NCBI GenBank assembly: GCA_964529175.1
Contig: CAZGVO010000003.1
Span: 299,547-363,546 of the forward strand
Length of the DNA stretch: 64,000 nt
Reading direction: 5' to 3'
Origin: JAAFJM01 sp964529175
GTDB lineage: Bacteria > Bacteroidota > Bacteroidia > UKL13-3
Shown in pieces: positions 43,736 through 50,558 of this stretch. The position numbers and the translations under genes are program-made. Every line of letters starts with the position of its first letter. Positions within the stretch are counted from its first letter, which is position 1. The notes under the pieces were generated by a model. The model was not told the origin of the DNA, searched no databases, and was given only the letters and a program-made list of their open reading frames with translations.

Positions 43736-43809
43736 TAAATTCCATCAAAATTTTAATTAATAAGGCTATTGGCTGCCTTTAAAAGTCAATAAAAAAATTT
43801 AAAAACTAA

Positions 43810-45204
43810 ATGCATATTAGATCAAAAGATTTAAGCAAAATAGGATATACCAATAACCAAACACGAAGTTTGGCTATTACTATTTTATCAAAACATTACA
43901 AGCACCAAAGCAAACAAGAGGCGCTTGATTTATTAACCCAAATAAAAAACAACCCAACACAATATGAAACACATGAGTTTTTAAGCAAAATTGCTTTACA
44001 ATTTTTAGACAAAAAGGAAGATAAACACTTTACAACTTACGATTTACTAGCAGAACCACAACCTGTTAAAACATTCGGAACCAAGTTTATTGAAACATCG
44101 GCCAAGCAGCAAATGGACATCGCTTTACGCTTACCCATTACTTCAAAAGGGGCATTGATGCCTGATGCACATGCGGGTTATGGCTTGCCTATTGGTGGCG
44201 TGCTTGCTGTTAAAAATGCTGTAATACCTTACGGAATAGGCGTAGATATTGGTTGCCGCATGGCAATGACCATTTTTGAAGCCAATGAACGAGCCTTAAC
44301 ACAATACAGTTATCAATGTAAAATGGCTTTAAAAGAAGGTACACATTTTGGAATGGAAGGCGGTTTAGAAACAAAACAATCGCATGATATTTTGGATAGC
44401 CATGTGTTTAATGAAATACCTTTTATTAAACAATTGCAAGGCAAAGCTGCCATGCAATTAGGCAGCTCGGGCAGCGGAAACCACTTTGTAGAATGGGGCA
44501 TAATTGAATTGCAAGAGCAAAACAATTTGAACATAAAAGCGGGTAAATATGTGGCTTTGTTATCGCATTCTGGCTCTAGAGGTTTGGGTGCAAATATTGC
44601 TATGCATTACTTTCAAAAAGCGATGGATGTGTGCAAACTTCCTAATCATGCCAAGCAATTAGCTTGGTTAGATTTAAATACTGAATTGGGTATGGAATAT
44701 TGGTTAGCCATGAATTTAGCAGGCGATTATGCCAAAGCTTGCCACGATGTAATCCATAAAAACTTAGCCAAGCAAACAGGATTTAAACCCATCATGAAAG
44801 TGGAAAATCACCACAATTTTGCATGGAAAGAAATGGTAGATGGCGAAGAAATGATCGTTCACCGCAAAGGTGCTACACCTGCCAAATTAGGTGAGTTAGG
44901 TATCATTCCTGGCAGCATGATTCATCCTGGATTTTTGGTTAGTGGAAAAGGCAATGAAGCCTCTATCAACTCAGCATCGCATGGAGCAGGAAGAGCCATG
45001 AGTCGCACCAAATCCAAACAAATGAATACTGTTTCGGGCATGAAAAAATTGTTGATTGAACATGGTGTAACCTTAATTGGTGGCAGCACCGAAGAAGCGC
45101 CAAATGCGTATAAAGACATAGAACAAGTAATGCACAATCAGAGTGATTTGGTGAATGTAGAAGGGATATTTTATCCTAAAATAGTACGAATGAATAAAGA
45201 GTAA
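43810..45204 (+). CDS. rtcB: RNA ligase RtcB, copy 2 (PrfH-associated)
   Basis: A 464-residue RtcB homologue with a complete active site: DAHAGYGLPIGG, GIGVDIGCRM (Cys at 149), GSGNHFVEWG, LSHSGSRGLGA, KVENHHNFAWKE, HRKGATPA and SHGAGRAMSRT. It resembles copy 1 through the core but differs in the first 90 residues and in GSSGSGN against GTSGGGN. The prfH gene starts 1 nt after its stop, so this is the RtcB2 type known from rtcB2-prfH pairs, which repair 16S rRNA cut in the decoding centre. The leader is about 375 nt and structured. Confidence 0.93.
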   Translation: MHIRSKDLSKIGYTNNQTRSLAITILSKHYKHQSKQEALDLLTQIKNNPTQYETHEFLSKIALQFLDKKEDKHFTTYDLLAEPQPVKTFGTKFIETSAKQQMDIALRLPITSKGALMPDAHAGYGLPIGGVLAVKNAVIPYGIGVDIGCRMAMTIFEANERALTQYSYQCKMALKEGTHFGMEGGLETKQSHDILDSHVFNEIPFIKQLQGKAAMQLGSSGSGNHFVEWGIIELQEQNNLNIKAGKYVALLSHSGSRGLGANIAMHYFQKAMDVCKLPNHAKQLAWLDLNTELGMEYWLAMNLAGDYAKACHDVIHKNLAKQTGFKPIMKVENHHNFAWKEMVDGEEMIVHRKGATPAKLGELGIIPGSMIHPGFLVSGKGNEASINSASHGAGRAMSRTKSKQMNTVSGMKKLLIEHGVTLIGGSTEEAPNAYKDIEQVMHNQSDLVNVEGIFYPKIVRMNKE

Positions 45205-45205
45205 A

Positions 45206-45823
45206 ATGGAGAAAAAAATAATGCAAATAACCTCGGGCAAAGGACCCGAGGAATGCGAAAGAGCAGTAGCCAAAGTGGTTGAAAAACTAATGGCCGAAGC
45301 CAAAAATAAAGGTATAGCAATCAATATCATTGATAGTGTAAAAGGTCAATTGAAAGGATGTTACTTTTCGGTAACGCTCCTATTAAGTGGAAATAATATC
45401 AGCAGTTTTTGTGAACAATGGACAGGCAGCATTTTATGGATAGCTCAAAGTCCGTATAGGAAATTCCATAAGCGCAAAAACTGGTTTGTGGGCATTGATT
45501 GTTTTGATGTAAGCAAAGAAATGAAAATAAAAGAAAGCGATATTAGTTACCAAACTATGCGCAGTGGTGGCCCTGGCGGACAAAATGTAAATAAGGTAGA
45601 AACGGCAGTAAGAGCCATACATTTACCAACGGGAATATTTGTAACTGCCAACCAAGAACGCTCGCAATTGCTTAACAAAAAACTGGCTTTAGAAAAACTA
45701 AAAGATAAACTGATGATAGATGAAGTAGAAAAAGCAAAAAAACTGGTTCAAGACAAATGGCTTAAACACCATCAATTGGAAAGAGGAAACCCTGTAAAAA
45801 CTTTTAACGAAACGTTGGTATAG
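45206..45823 (+). CDS. prfH: Peptide chain release factor homologue PrfH
   Basis: A 205-residue protein, the typical PrfH length. It keeps the GGQ peptidyl-hydrolysis domain (MRSGGPGGQNVNKVETAVR; GGQ at about 124-126) followed by HLPTGIFVTANQERSQ, but lacks the stop-codon-reading domain of RF1/RF2. PrfH is known to release peptides from ribosomes whose decoding centre is broken, before RtcB2 rejoins the rRNA. It is translated directly after rtcB2 (1-nt gap). Its stop codon overlaps a terminator stem. Confidence 0.93.
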   Translation: MEKKIMQITSGKGPEECERAVAKVVEKLMAEAKNKGIAINIIDSVKGQLKGCYFSVTLLLSGNNISSFCEQWTGSILWIAQSPYRKFHKRKNWFVGIDCFDVSKEMKIKESDISYQTMRSGGPGGQNVNKVETAVRAIHLPTGIFVTANQERSQLLNKKLALEKLKDKLMIDEVEKAKKLVQDKWLKHHQLERGNPVKTFNETLV

Positions 45824-45850
45824 AAAAGGCTGCCATAGGCAGCCTTTTCT
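45822..45850. terminator. Bidirectional terminator between prfH and nucleotidyltransferase genes
   Basis: AGAAAAGGCTGCC and GGCAGCCTTTTCT form a 13-bp perfect stem with a 3-nt loop ATA. It ends the convergent rtcB2-prfH and RING-RlaP transcripts. Confidence 0.9.
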
Positions 45851-45861
45851 ATTTAATAAAA

Positions 45862-46920
45862 TTATAAATACAATTCCTCTCGCATTTTTACCAAAGTATT
45901 TTCAATAGCTAATTTATCTATTTCATTAGGTAAAGAGCTTATTAAATAAGCACTTTCTATTTGATTTATCAGTTTATCTGACATAGCTAATATTTCATCG
46001 TAAGTATATTTACCAGCTTTTATATCAAGCATTTCTGCCCGGTTATTTCGCCTTACATTTAATTTTCCTTCGGCTAATATTTCATAAGCTACTTGTAATA
46101 ATCTGATGGTATGCATCATGTTTTTGGCATCGTAATCGAAAGTGTTTTTTATATTGTTTTGATAACGCTCCTCATTCCGTTTTTTTATCCAATCCCAATA
46201 TTGAAGATAATCTTTGCAATAAGAAGAATAACTATCTAAGTTGAAAAACAAATAAGCTACTTCCTTTTCTCCTTTTGGTATGGAAGACAATGAAACCGTA
46301 TTAGAAAATTCGTTTTGAACAATTCCTTTATAGTTTTTATCACCCAATTTATCGTAAAACAAAGCGTACATTCCTTTGGTGTGTGGCATATTTATTAAAC
46401 CACATTTTTGTTGCACTAAGTTATTTCTTTCAAGCCATTCCTGAGTTGAAATGGTGTTATATCCATCCAATATAAAACAAAAATCCAACACAGATTTCTT
46501 TTCCTTCAGTACTGGATTCATTATTTTTTTGTTCAATCCTTTAGCCTTTTTTATTTGTGTTATGGCATAACCTGCAAATGTTTCCTTACATTGTTTCGAT
46601 AAAAACATATCTATATTTAAACAATCCATTATTGGATTTTTATATAAAACACAGTCAGCTGGAGTGGCCAATAATTCCAACATATTTGGATTATTTTTCA
46701 TTAACAAATCTACATAACGACCAAGCTCATAATACACTATATCGTTGGTTTCGTTGTTTATTTGAGGAATATAATTTAATCCATAAAATTGATTTTTGGG
46801 TAAATAAAATACGCCTTTTATATCGGTATCAGAACTTGGCGTATTTAACCCAAAAGCTTTACTTCCACTTATACATTCAAATAATATCAAGTTATTTTGC
46901 TTCAGTTCATCTATTGTCAT
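45862..46920 (-). CDS. RlaP-type nucleotidyltransferase 2
   Basis: A protein of about 352 residues of the Pol-beta nucleotidyltransferase superfamily. The signature GSKAFGLNTPSSDTDIKGVF near 20-39 has the GS and DxD metal-binding residues, as in the YcgL/COG3541 (RlaP, RNA-ligase-associated polymerase beta) family. The C-terminal part (DAKNMMHTIRLLQVAYEILAEGKL, then RAEMLDIKAGKYTYDEILAM) fits the same family. The start may be either of two adjacent ATGs (46923, 46920); the first overlaps the stop of the upstream homologue by 4 bases, so the two are coupled. Likely RNA end or tRNA modification during repair (inference from family). Confidence 0.8.
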   Translation of the reverse strand: MTIDELKQNNLILFECISGSKAFGLNTPSSDTDIKGVFYLPKNQFYGLNYIPQINNETNDIVYYELGRYVDLLMKNNPNMLELLATPADCVLYKNPIMDCLNIDMFLSKQCKETFAGYAITQIKKAKGLNKKIMNPVLKEKKSVLDFCFILDGYNTISTQEWLERNNLVQQKCGLINMPHTKGMYALFYDKLGDKNYKGIVQNEFSNTVSLSSIPKGEKEVAYLFFNLDSYSSYCKDYLQYWDWIKKRNEERYQNNIKNTFDYDAKNMMHTIRLLQVAYEILAEGKLNVRRNNRAEMLDIKAGKYTYDEILAMSDKLINQIESAYLISSLPNEIDKLAIENTLVKMREELYL

Positions 46921-47669
46921 CATGTGATTGTTTCCTTAAAAAATCGATTCAATAATTTTACATCAAATATTGGTTTGCTCATAACATTAGCAGCCAAACT
47001 ACATTTTTCCAATTCACTCACTATAAAATCTTTCAAAGCCTTATCTAGCTTTACTAAATCAGCTTCGTTAGCAGTTGATTTTATTACTATTAGCTCATTT
47101 ACCAAACTATGAAACTGAAGTGGTAAAACCAACATCAATTCCTGAATAGTCATGGGTGCTATTTTGTTTTTTTCTACACACCATTTTGCTGAAAGCAATG
47201 ACCTTAAAACGTAAAACAACTTTTTTATTTTTATCTCATTGTTATCATTCAAACCGCTAAAAGCATTTTTGGCTATTCCTATATAATGATGAACATTGCC
47301 TTTGGCATTAAAATAATTTTGGCATAGTGTAAATAGATTTTCCCTAAATCCATCCTGCTCCATATAAACTATAGGTGATTGTAGCCATTCAAAAGGAGTA
47401 GTATTTGACTTATAAACCAATTGCAAAACTTTTTTTATATCCCAACCATACACATCTAATTCATCATTGATTGGAAAACTCATAAAATCCTTTTCATTCT
47501 TTATTGATAAATAAGATTCTATTGGTTTTACATATATAAACCTTACATCATAATCGCTATCAGGCGAAGGAAAACCCCATGCCCTGCTGCCAGATTCATT
47601 AGCATACAATATTTTTATATGATTGCTTTTTTCTATTTCAAGCAATTTATTTTTTATAACAGTTTTCAT
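46920..47669 (-). CDS. RlaP-type nucleotidyltransferase 1
   Basis: A 249-residue protein from the ATG at 47669; an upstream ATG at 47702 lies in the loop of a terminator-like hairpin and is rejected. Signature ESGSRAWGFPSPDSDYDVRF near 26-45 (GS and DxD), FMSFPINDELDVYGWDIKKVLQL and NTTPFEWLQSP. It is the same COG3541/RlaP family as the downstream gene but shorter and only distantly alike, so this is an old pair rather than a fresh duplication. It lies in the same operon as the RING/TerD gene. Confidence 0.8.
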   Translation of the reverse strand: MKTVIKNKLLEIEKSNHIKILYANESGSRAWGFPSPDSDYDVRFIYVKPIESYLSIKNEKDFMSFPINDELDVYGWDIKKVLQLVYKSNTTPFEWLQSPIVYMEQDGFRENLFTLCQNYFNAKGNVHHYIGIAKNAFSGLNDNNEIKIKKLFYVLRSLLSAKWCVEKNKIAPMTIQELMLVLPLQFHSLVNELIVIKSTANEADLVKLDKALKDFIVSELEKCSLAANVMSKPIFDVKLLNRFFKETIT

Positions 47670-47680
47670 TATTTGATTTG

Positions 47681-47717
47681 TTTTAAAACCTAGTTTAAGC
47701 ATTGCTCAAACTAGGTT
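47681..47717 (-). terminator. Internal hairpin between RING/TerD and RlaP genes
   Basis: Minus strand: AACCTAGTTT-GAGC-AAT-GCTT-AAACTAGGTT, a 10-bp outer stem plus partial inner pairing, followed by TTTTAAAAC. It lies 7 bases after the stop of the 746-residue gene. It probably lowers, rather than blocks, expression of the two nucleotidyltransferases. Confidence 0.65.
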
Positions 47718-47723
47718 AGTTTA

Positions 47724-49964
47724 CTAATCAACAAACAACTGGGTAACTGCGGCTGCATTCATTGCCCATTGAATGTCATATGTTTCATCGGCATTTTCTT
47801 TTTCAGTTACCAATGTTAAACCTTGCGCTTCGGCTTTTAAAGTTAACAAAGCACCAATATTTAACTTAGCACCTAATTTAGCTATCAATGCACTTACATT
47901 GTTAAAATCTAAACCTTGAACCACTTGTCCAGCAAATGCCATTTCTAACCAAATAATTTGGTTTTTTTCTACATCCAATACACCAAAAACTAAACCTTTT
48001 GTAGCACTTTTAGTTACTCTTACTTGGTGCTGAACACAGCTTGGATCGTAGACCACACCGGTAGCATTTGAAATATGCATTGGATATTTACTATTCATCC
48101 AACCAATTACCAAATTAGGTGCAATACTTCCGTTGCTATATGCATTACAAGTAAATGTTACATATTTTGCTTTGGCTTTTTTCAATACATCCAAATTCAT
48201 TTCAATGTATTCGGCTGTACCAATTTTATTTGGAATATGTATAATATCGCCACTATGCTTACATCCAGTAGCAATTAAATTACTATATGAACAACGTTCC
48301 ATTTTGTTTTCATAAGCAATTACACAACTTAAATCCATATCCAAATGTTGCGCTGGCAAATCTTTACCCCATTGCATAAACAACCTTACCGTATTTCCTT
48401 CTACCAAAAATCTGGTACCCATTAATGCCACTGGCAAATCTTGCAAAGTTTCACTTCTATCGCCAATACTTACTGGCATGTTAAACAATGCTTCATCAAT
48501 GTACATGGTTTTGTTATCGTTATTTAAAGCGGCAAAACGTTTTTTCATGGCTTCAAAACATAACTCTTCTACTTGCAATTTCATTTCGTGTAATTGCTCT
48601 TTGGTATATAAAGTCAATAATTTATTAGCAGCAATGCGTTTGCTAATTCCACCTAATGGTTTTACCGAACGACTAACTGTATAATCAAAATAATTTTGAG
48701 CATACATGTTTAATGTAAATACCAATCTTGCAGGCACTTTATCTAACACTTGTTTAAATTCATTGATGGTTTCGGTAGCGCCAAACCATAACATATTGGC
48801 AAATAACGAACGAGCAAACAATCCAGGACGTTGTTTTAACAAGGCAAATGTTTTTTCAGCATCGCTTCTTAAACGGTAATGATTTACACTTCCGCTCCAA
48901 ACTGTGTAATGGCGATTATAAAACACATCAAGCAAAGTAGCTAACTTTTCAAAACCTTTGCGCTTGCTATATTCTGCTAAACGCAATGCACGAATAAACC
49001 TAACCCACATACCTCTTTTTGGATGCATGATTTCGCAAGCATTTTCGGCCGACATATTTAAACTATTTAACCAAGTAGCAACTGCCAAACATTCAGTTCT
49101 TACATATTTTAACTTTAAAGCTGCTTTTTTATCTAATTTGCTTTTAGCAGCATGGCTTGCATAAGTGTTAAAATGAAAGTTGTTGCTAGCTGCCCTTTTC
49201 AATATGGTTTTAGGTTCAATTATTTGCAAAAAACCTGTTTTTTGATACCATAAAAATCGAAGAATATCATTTGGATTATTAAAGTATGGACTGGCTTTTG
49301 AGGCCTGTTTACTTTTTACCAAATAATCTATTGCAAGCATGTTGGTTTCCTTCATGGTTATTTCAACATTTGGCAAACCAAACTCAGTTAACAATAGTTT
49401 CAACGAATCAACTTGAGTAGCATCTAAAGCAGTTTTCGATTGTAATAAATCAACCATCAATGCTTTTAAGTTATCTTCAGTCCATAAATCAAGTACTTTT
49501 AATTTACTACCATTACCCATTTGTTCAATTGCTCCAAAACTCATTGGCAAGCCACAAATAGGGCAACCATTATAAACCGATAAGTTAAAAGTATTTTGAG
49601 GAATGATATGACCACAAGCTAACACCATGTTATCATGCGTTTTAAAAGTATTTTCCAAAAATGTTTTTACATGATCAAACAAAGTTTCGTTGGTAGCTTC
49701 ACCAAAGTTTTTTCTTAATGGAGTCCAATTTTTATCAATACCCATTACTTCCTTTAGGAACTCTAAAATTTGATACTTGTAACCAGTGTTTACTGCATTT
49801 ATGGAGTGCAATAATTCTTCAGAAAAAGTAAAACCAAGCTCCGCCAATCTTTGCACCATAACCGATGACAATTCACTGATTTTTGGCTCTTTATGTGCAA
49901 TTAAATGTTGCGGAATAAAGATAGCGTTTTGACGCAAGGCAATTTTTAATAATTCGTTTTTCAT
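47724..49964 (-). CDS. RING-like/TerD-like protein, MXAN_6230/SCO0854-like
   Basis: A 746-residue protein. Residues 117-137 hold a treble-clef/RING-like zinc site (CGH at 117-119 and CPIC at 134-137). Residues about 230-500 are helical, possibly HEAT-like (WVRFIRALRLAEYSKRKG, RPGLFARSLFANMLWFG). From 544 the pattern DLSCVIAYENK, then GCKHSGDI, EYIEMNLDVL and YVTFTCNAYSNG matches the TerD fold. This order fits the MXAN_6230/SCO0854 RING family, which occurs with RtcB and RlaP genes. It is first in its operon behind a leader with four tRNA/Y-like RNA elements, so it is a candidate partner of those RNAs (inference). No vWA domain is visible. Confidence 0.65.
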   Translation of the reverse strand: MKNELLKIALRQNAIFIPQHLIAHKEPKISELSSVMVQRLAELGFTFSEELLHSINAVNTGYKYQILEFLKEVMGIDKNWTPLRKNFGEATNETLFDHVKTFLENTFKTHDNMVLACGHIIPQNTFNLSVYNGCPICGLPMSFGAIEQMGNGSKLKVLDLWTEDNLKALMVDLLQSKTALDATQVDSLKLLLTEFGLPNVEITMKETNMLAIDYLVKSKQASKASPYFNNPNDILRFLWYQKTGFLQIIEPKTILKRAASNNFHFNTYASHAAKSKLDKKAALKLKYVRTECLAVATWLNSLNMSAENACEIMHPKRGMWVRFIRALRLAEYSKRKGFEKLATLLDVFYNRHYTVWSGSVNHYRLRSDAEKTFALLKQRPGLFARSLFANMLWFGATETINEFKQVLDKVPARLVFTLNMYAQNYFDYTVSRSVKPLGGISKRIAANKLLTLYTKEQLHEMKLQVEELCFEAMKKRFAALNNDNKTMYIDEALFNMPVSIGDRSETLQDLPVALMGTRFLVEGNTVRLFMQWGKDLPAQHLDMDLSCVIAYENKMERCSYSNLIATGCKHSGDIIHIPNKIGTAEYIEMNLDVLKKAKAKYVTFTCNAYSNGSIAPNLVIGWMNSKYPMHISNATGVVYDPSCVQHQVRVTKSATKGLVFGVLDVEKNQIIWLEMAFAGQVVQGLDFNNVSALIAKLGAKLNIGALLTLKAEAQGLTLVTEKENADETYDIQWAMNAAAVTQLFVD

Positions 49965-49984
49965 TTTTTTTATTTTTATAAAAT

Positions 49985-50043
49985 AGATAATTGTATTTCT
50001 GAGTTCTACCTAAAAGAGTGTTGAAGTAAGAAATACTTGACCT
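49985..50043 (-). ncRNA. Leader RNA element U4
   Basis: Minus strand: AGGT-CAA-GTATTTCT (50043 down to 50029) pairs with AGAAATAC-AATT-ATCT (50000 down to 49985): an 8-bp perfect stem, internal loop CAA/AATT and a weak AGGT/ATCT closing helix. TTACTTC follows the stem and a short TTC/GAA pairing closes the apical loop. It has the shared GGTCAA-N7-TTACTTC. It ends 20 bases before the ATG of the RING/TerD gene, so its fold could affect translation. Confidence 0.65.
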
Positions 50044-50047
50044 AATG

Positions 50048-50129
50048 AATAATGGCAATTGTTAGGCTATCAAAGACAGGATTCGAACCTGTTTAACCAA
50101 ATTGAAGTAAGCTAAACTTGACCATTATT
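50048..50129 (-). ncRNA. Leader RNA element U3 with T-arm hairpin
   Basis: Minus strand: AATAATGG (50129 down to 50122) pairs perfectly with CCATTATT (50055 down to 50048). Next come CAA/AATT as internal loop, GTTTAG/CTAAC (one bulge) and TTACTTC. The apex carries a canonical tRNA T arm, ACAGG-TTCGAAT-CCTGT (50076-50092), stacked on TCAA/TTGA. No D arm or anticodon arm is present, so this is a T-arm module grafted on the shared helix. Confidence 0.65.
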
Positions 50130-50132
50130 TTG

Positions 50133-50250
50133 TGGGGCAGGCTGGAATCGAACCAGCGACACATGTGCATAAATGAAGTAAGTTTTTTTTGACCTTTAAA
50201 AAGGTAATTAGAAAAACTTTTTCATTGCTCTACCACTGAGCTACTGCCCC
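50133..50250 (-). ncRNA. tRNA-like RNA with anticodon loop replaced by helix U2
   Basis: Minus strand: acceptor GGGGCAG/CTGCCCC (7 bp, discriminator A, no encoded CCA); TA; D arm GCTC-AGTGGTA-GAGC; A26; 5-bp stem ATGAA/TTCAT; a 15-nt variable region; T arm GCTGG-TTCGATT-CCAGC. Where a 7-nt anticodon loop belongs there is a 43-nt insert: AAGTTTTT, CTAATT, hairpin ACCTT-TTTA-AAGGT, CAAA, AAAAACTT. This is the U1 helix circularly permuted. It has no usable anticodon, so it is not a decoding tRNA. RNase P and RNase Z could excise it (inference). Confidence 0.75.
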
Positions 50251-50253
50251 CAA

Positions 50254-50320
50254 TTAACAGGTAATTACAAAAGTTTTTCATTTGGAGTGGAATAGAAGTA
50301 ACTTTTATTTGACCTGTTAA
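50254..50320 (-). ncRNA. Leader RNA element U1 (Y-RNA-like stem-loop)
   Basis: Minus strand: TTAACAGGT (50320 down to 50312) pairs with ACCTGTTAA (50262 down to 50254), 9 bp. Then an internal loop (CAA against AATT) and a 9-bp stem ATAAAAGTT/AACTTTTGT with one wobble. TTC/GAA closes an apical loop TATTCCACTCCAAAT. The closed helix with asymmetric internal loop near its end recalls the Ro-binding stem of Y RNAs, but only in layout. Confidence 0.65.
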
Positions 50321-50369
50321 ATATTTTTATATAAAGAACTGTTTTATTGTTTGTTGTAATTTGATGTGG

Positions 50370-50406
50370 CAAAGGTGGCGCAGCTTCTGCGCAGCTAACT
50401 TGCGCA
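50370..50406 (-). promoter_or_regulatory. Promoter and operator of the RING/TerD-RlaP operon
   Basis: Minus strand: TGCGCA-N7-TGCGCA (50388-50406), 10 bases, then CACCTTTG (50370-50377) as -7 element. A third half-site GGCGCA is at 50377-50382, making GCGCAGCT a direct repeat with an 11-base offset. The predicted start near 50362 gives a leader of about 400 nt that includes elements U1-U4. Confidence 0.7.
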
Positions 50407-50497
50407 TAAAAAGCTTAAATAAATATATTATTTAATTATTTGATAATCTGTTTATTAAATTAAATAAAAATGTAAAATATTTTCAATAAAAACAAAC

Positions 50498-50541
50498 TAC
50501 GCATTTTGATTGCGCACTTAATGGGTAAAAAGATATATTTG
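50498..50541 (+). promoter_or_regulatory. WYL regulator promoter and operator
   Basis: TACGCA-N7-TGCGCA (50498-50516), then TATATTTG (50534-50541) as a perfect TAnnTTTG. TTG at 50510-50512 with a 21-nt spacer overlaps the operator. The start would be about 10 bases before the ATG. The shared operator suggests autoregulation by the WYL protein. Confidence 0.7.
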
Positions 50542-50558
50542 ACCAAAAAAACTACACC

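Noticed and set aside
45206..45823. Ordinary RF1/RF2 or the ArfB rescue factor
   Set aside because: Length, lack of a stop-codon-recognition domain, and the 1-nt link to rtcB fit PrfH; ArfB is shorter with a basic tail.
47687..47702. ATG at 47702 as start of the first nucleotidyltransferase
   Set aside because: It lies in the loop of a terminator-like hairpin; the ATG at 47669 gives the conserved family start.
50133..50250. Normal tRNA gene interrupted by a self-splicing intron
   Set aside because: The 43-nt insert is too short for a group I or II intron, has no intron core, and removing it leaves no proper 7-nt anticodon loop. The same helix recurs in three non-tRNA neighbours.
50363..50410. 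Sigma-54 promoter (TGGC...) as in enterobacterial rtcBA
   Set aside because: TGGCAAAG is present, but no TTGCA-type -12 element is correctly spaced, it faces away from the operon, and no RtcR-like activator gene is present. A TAnnTTTG-type promoter explains the site better.
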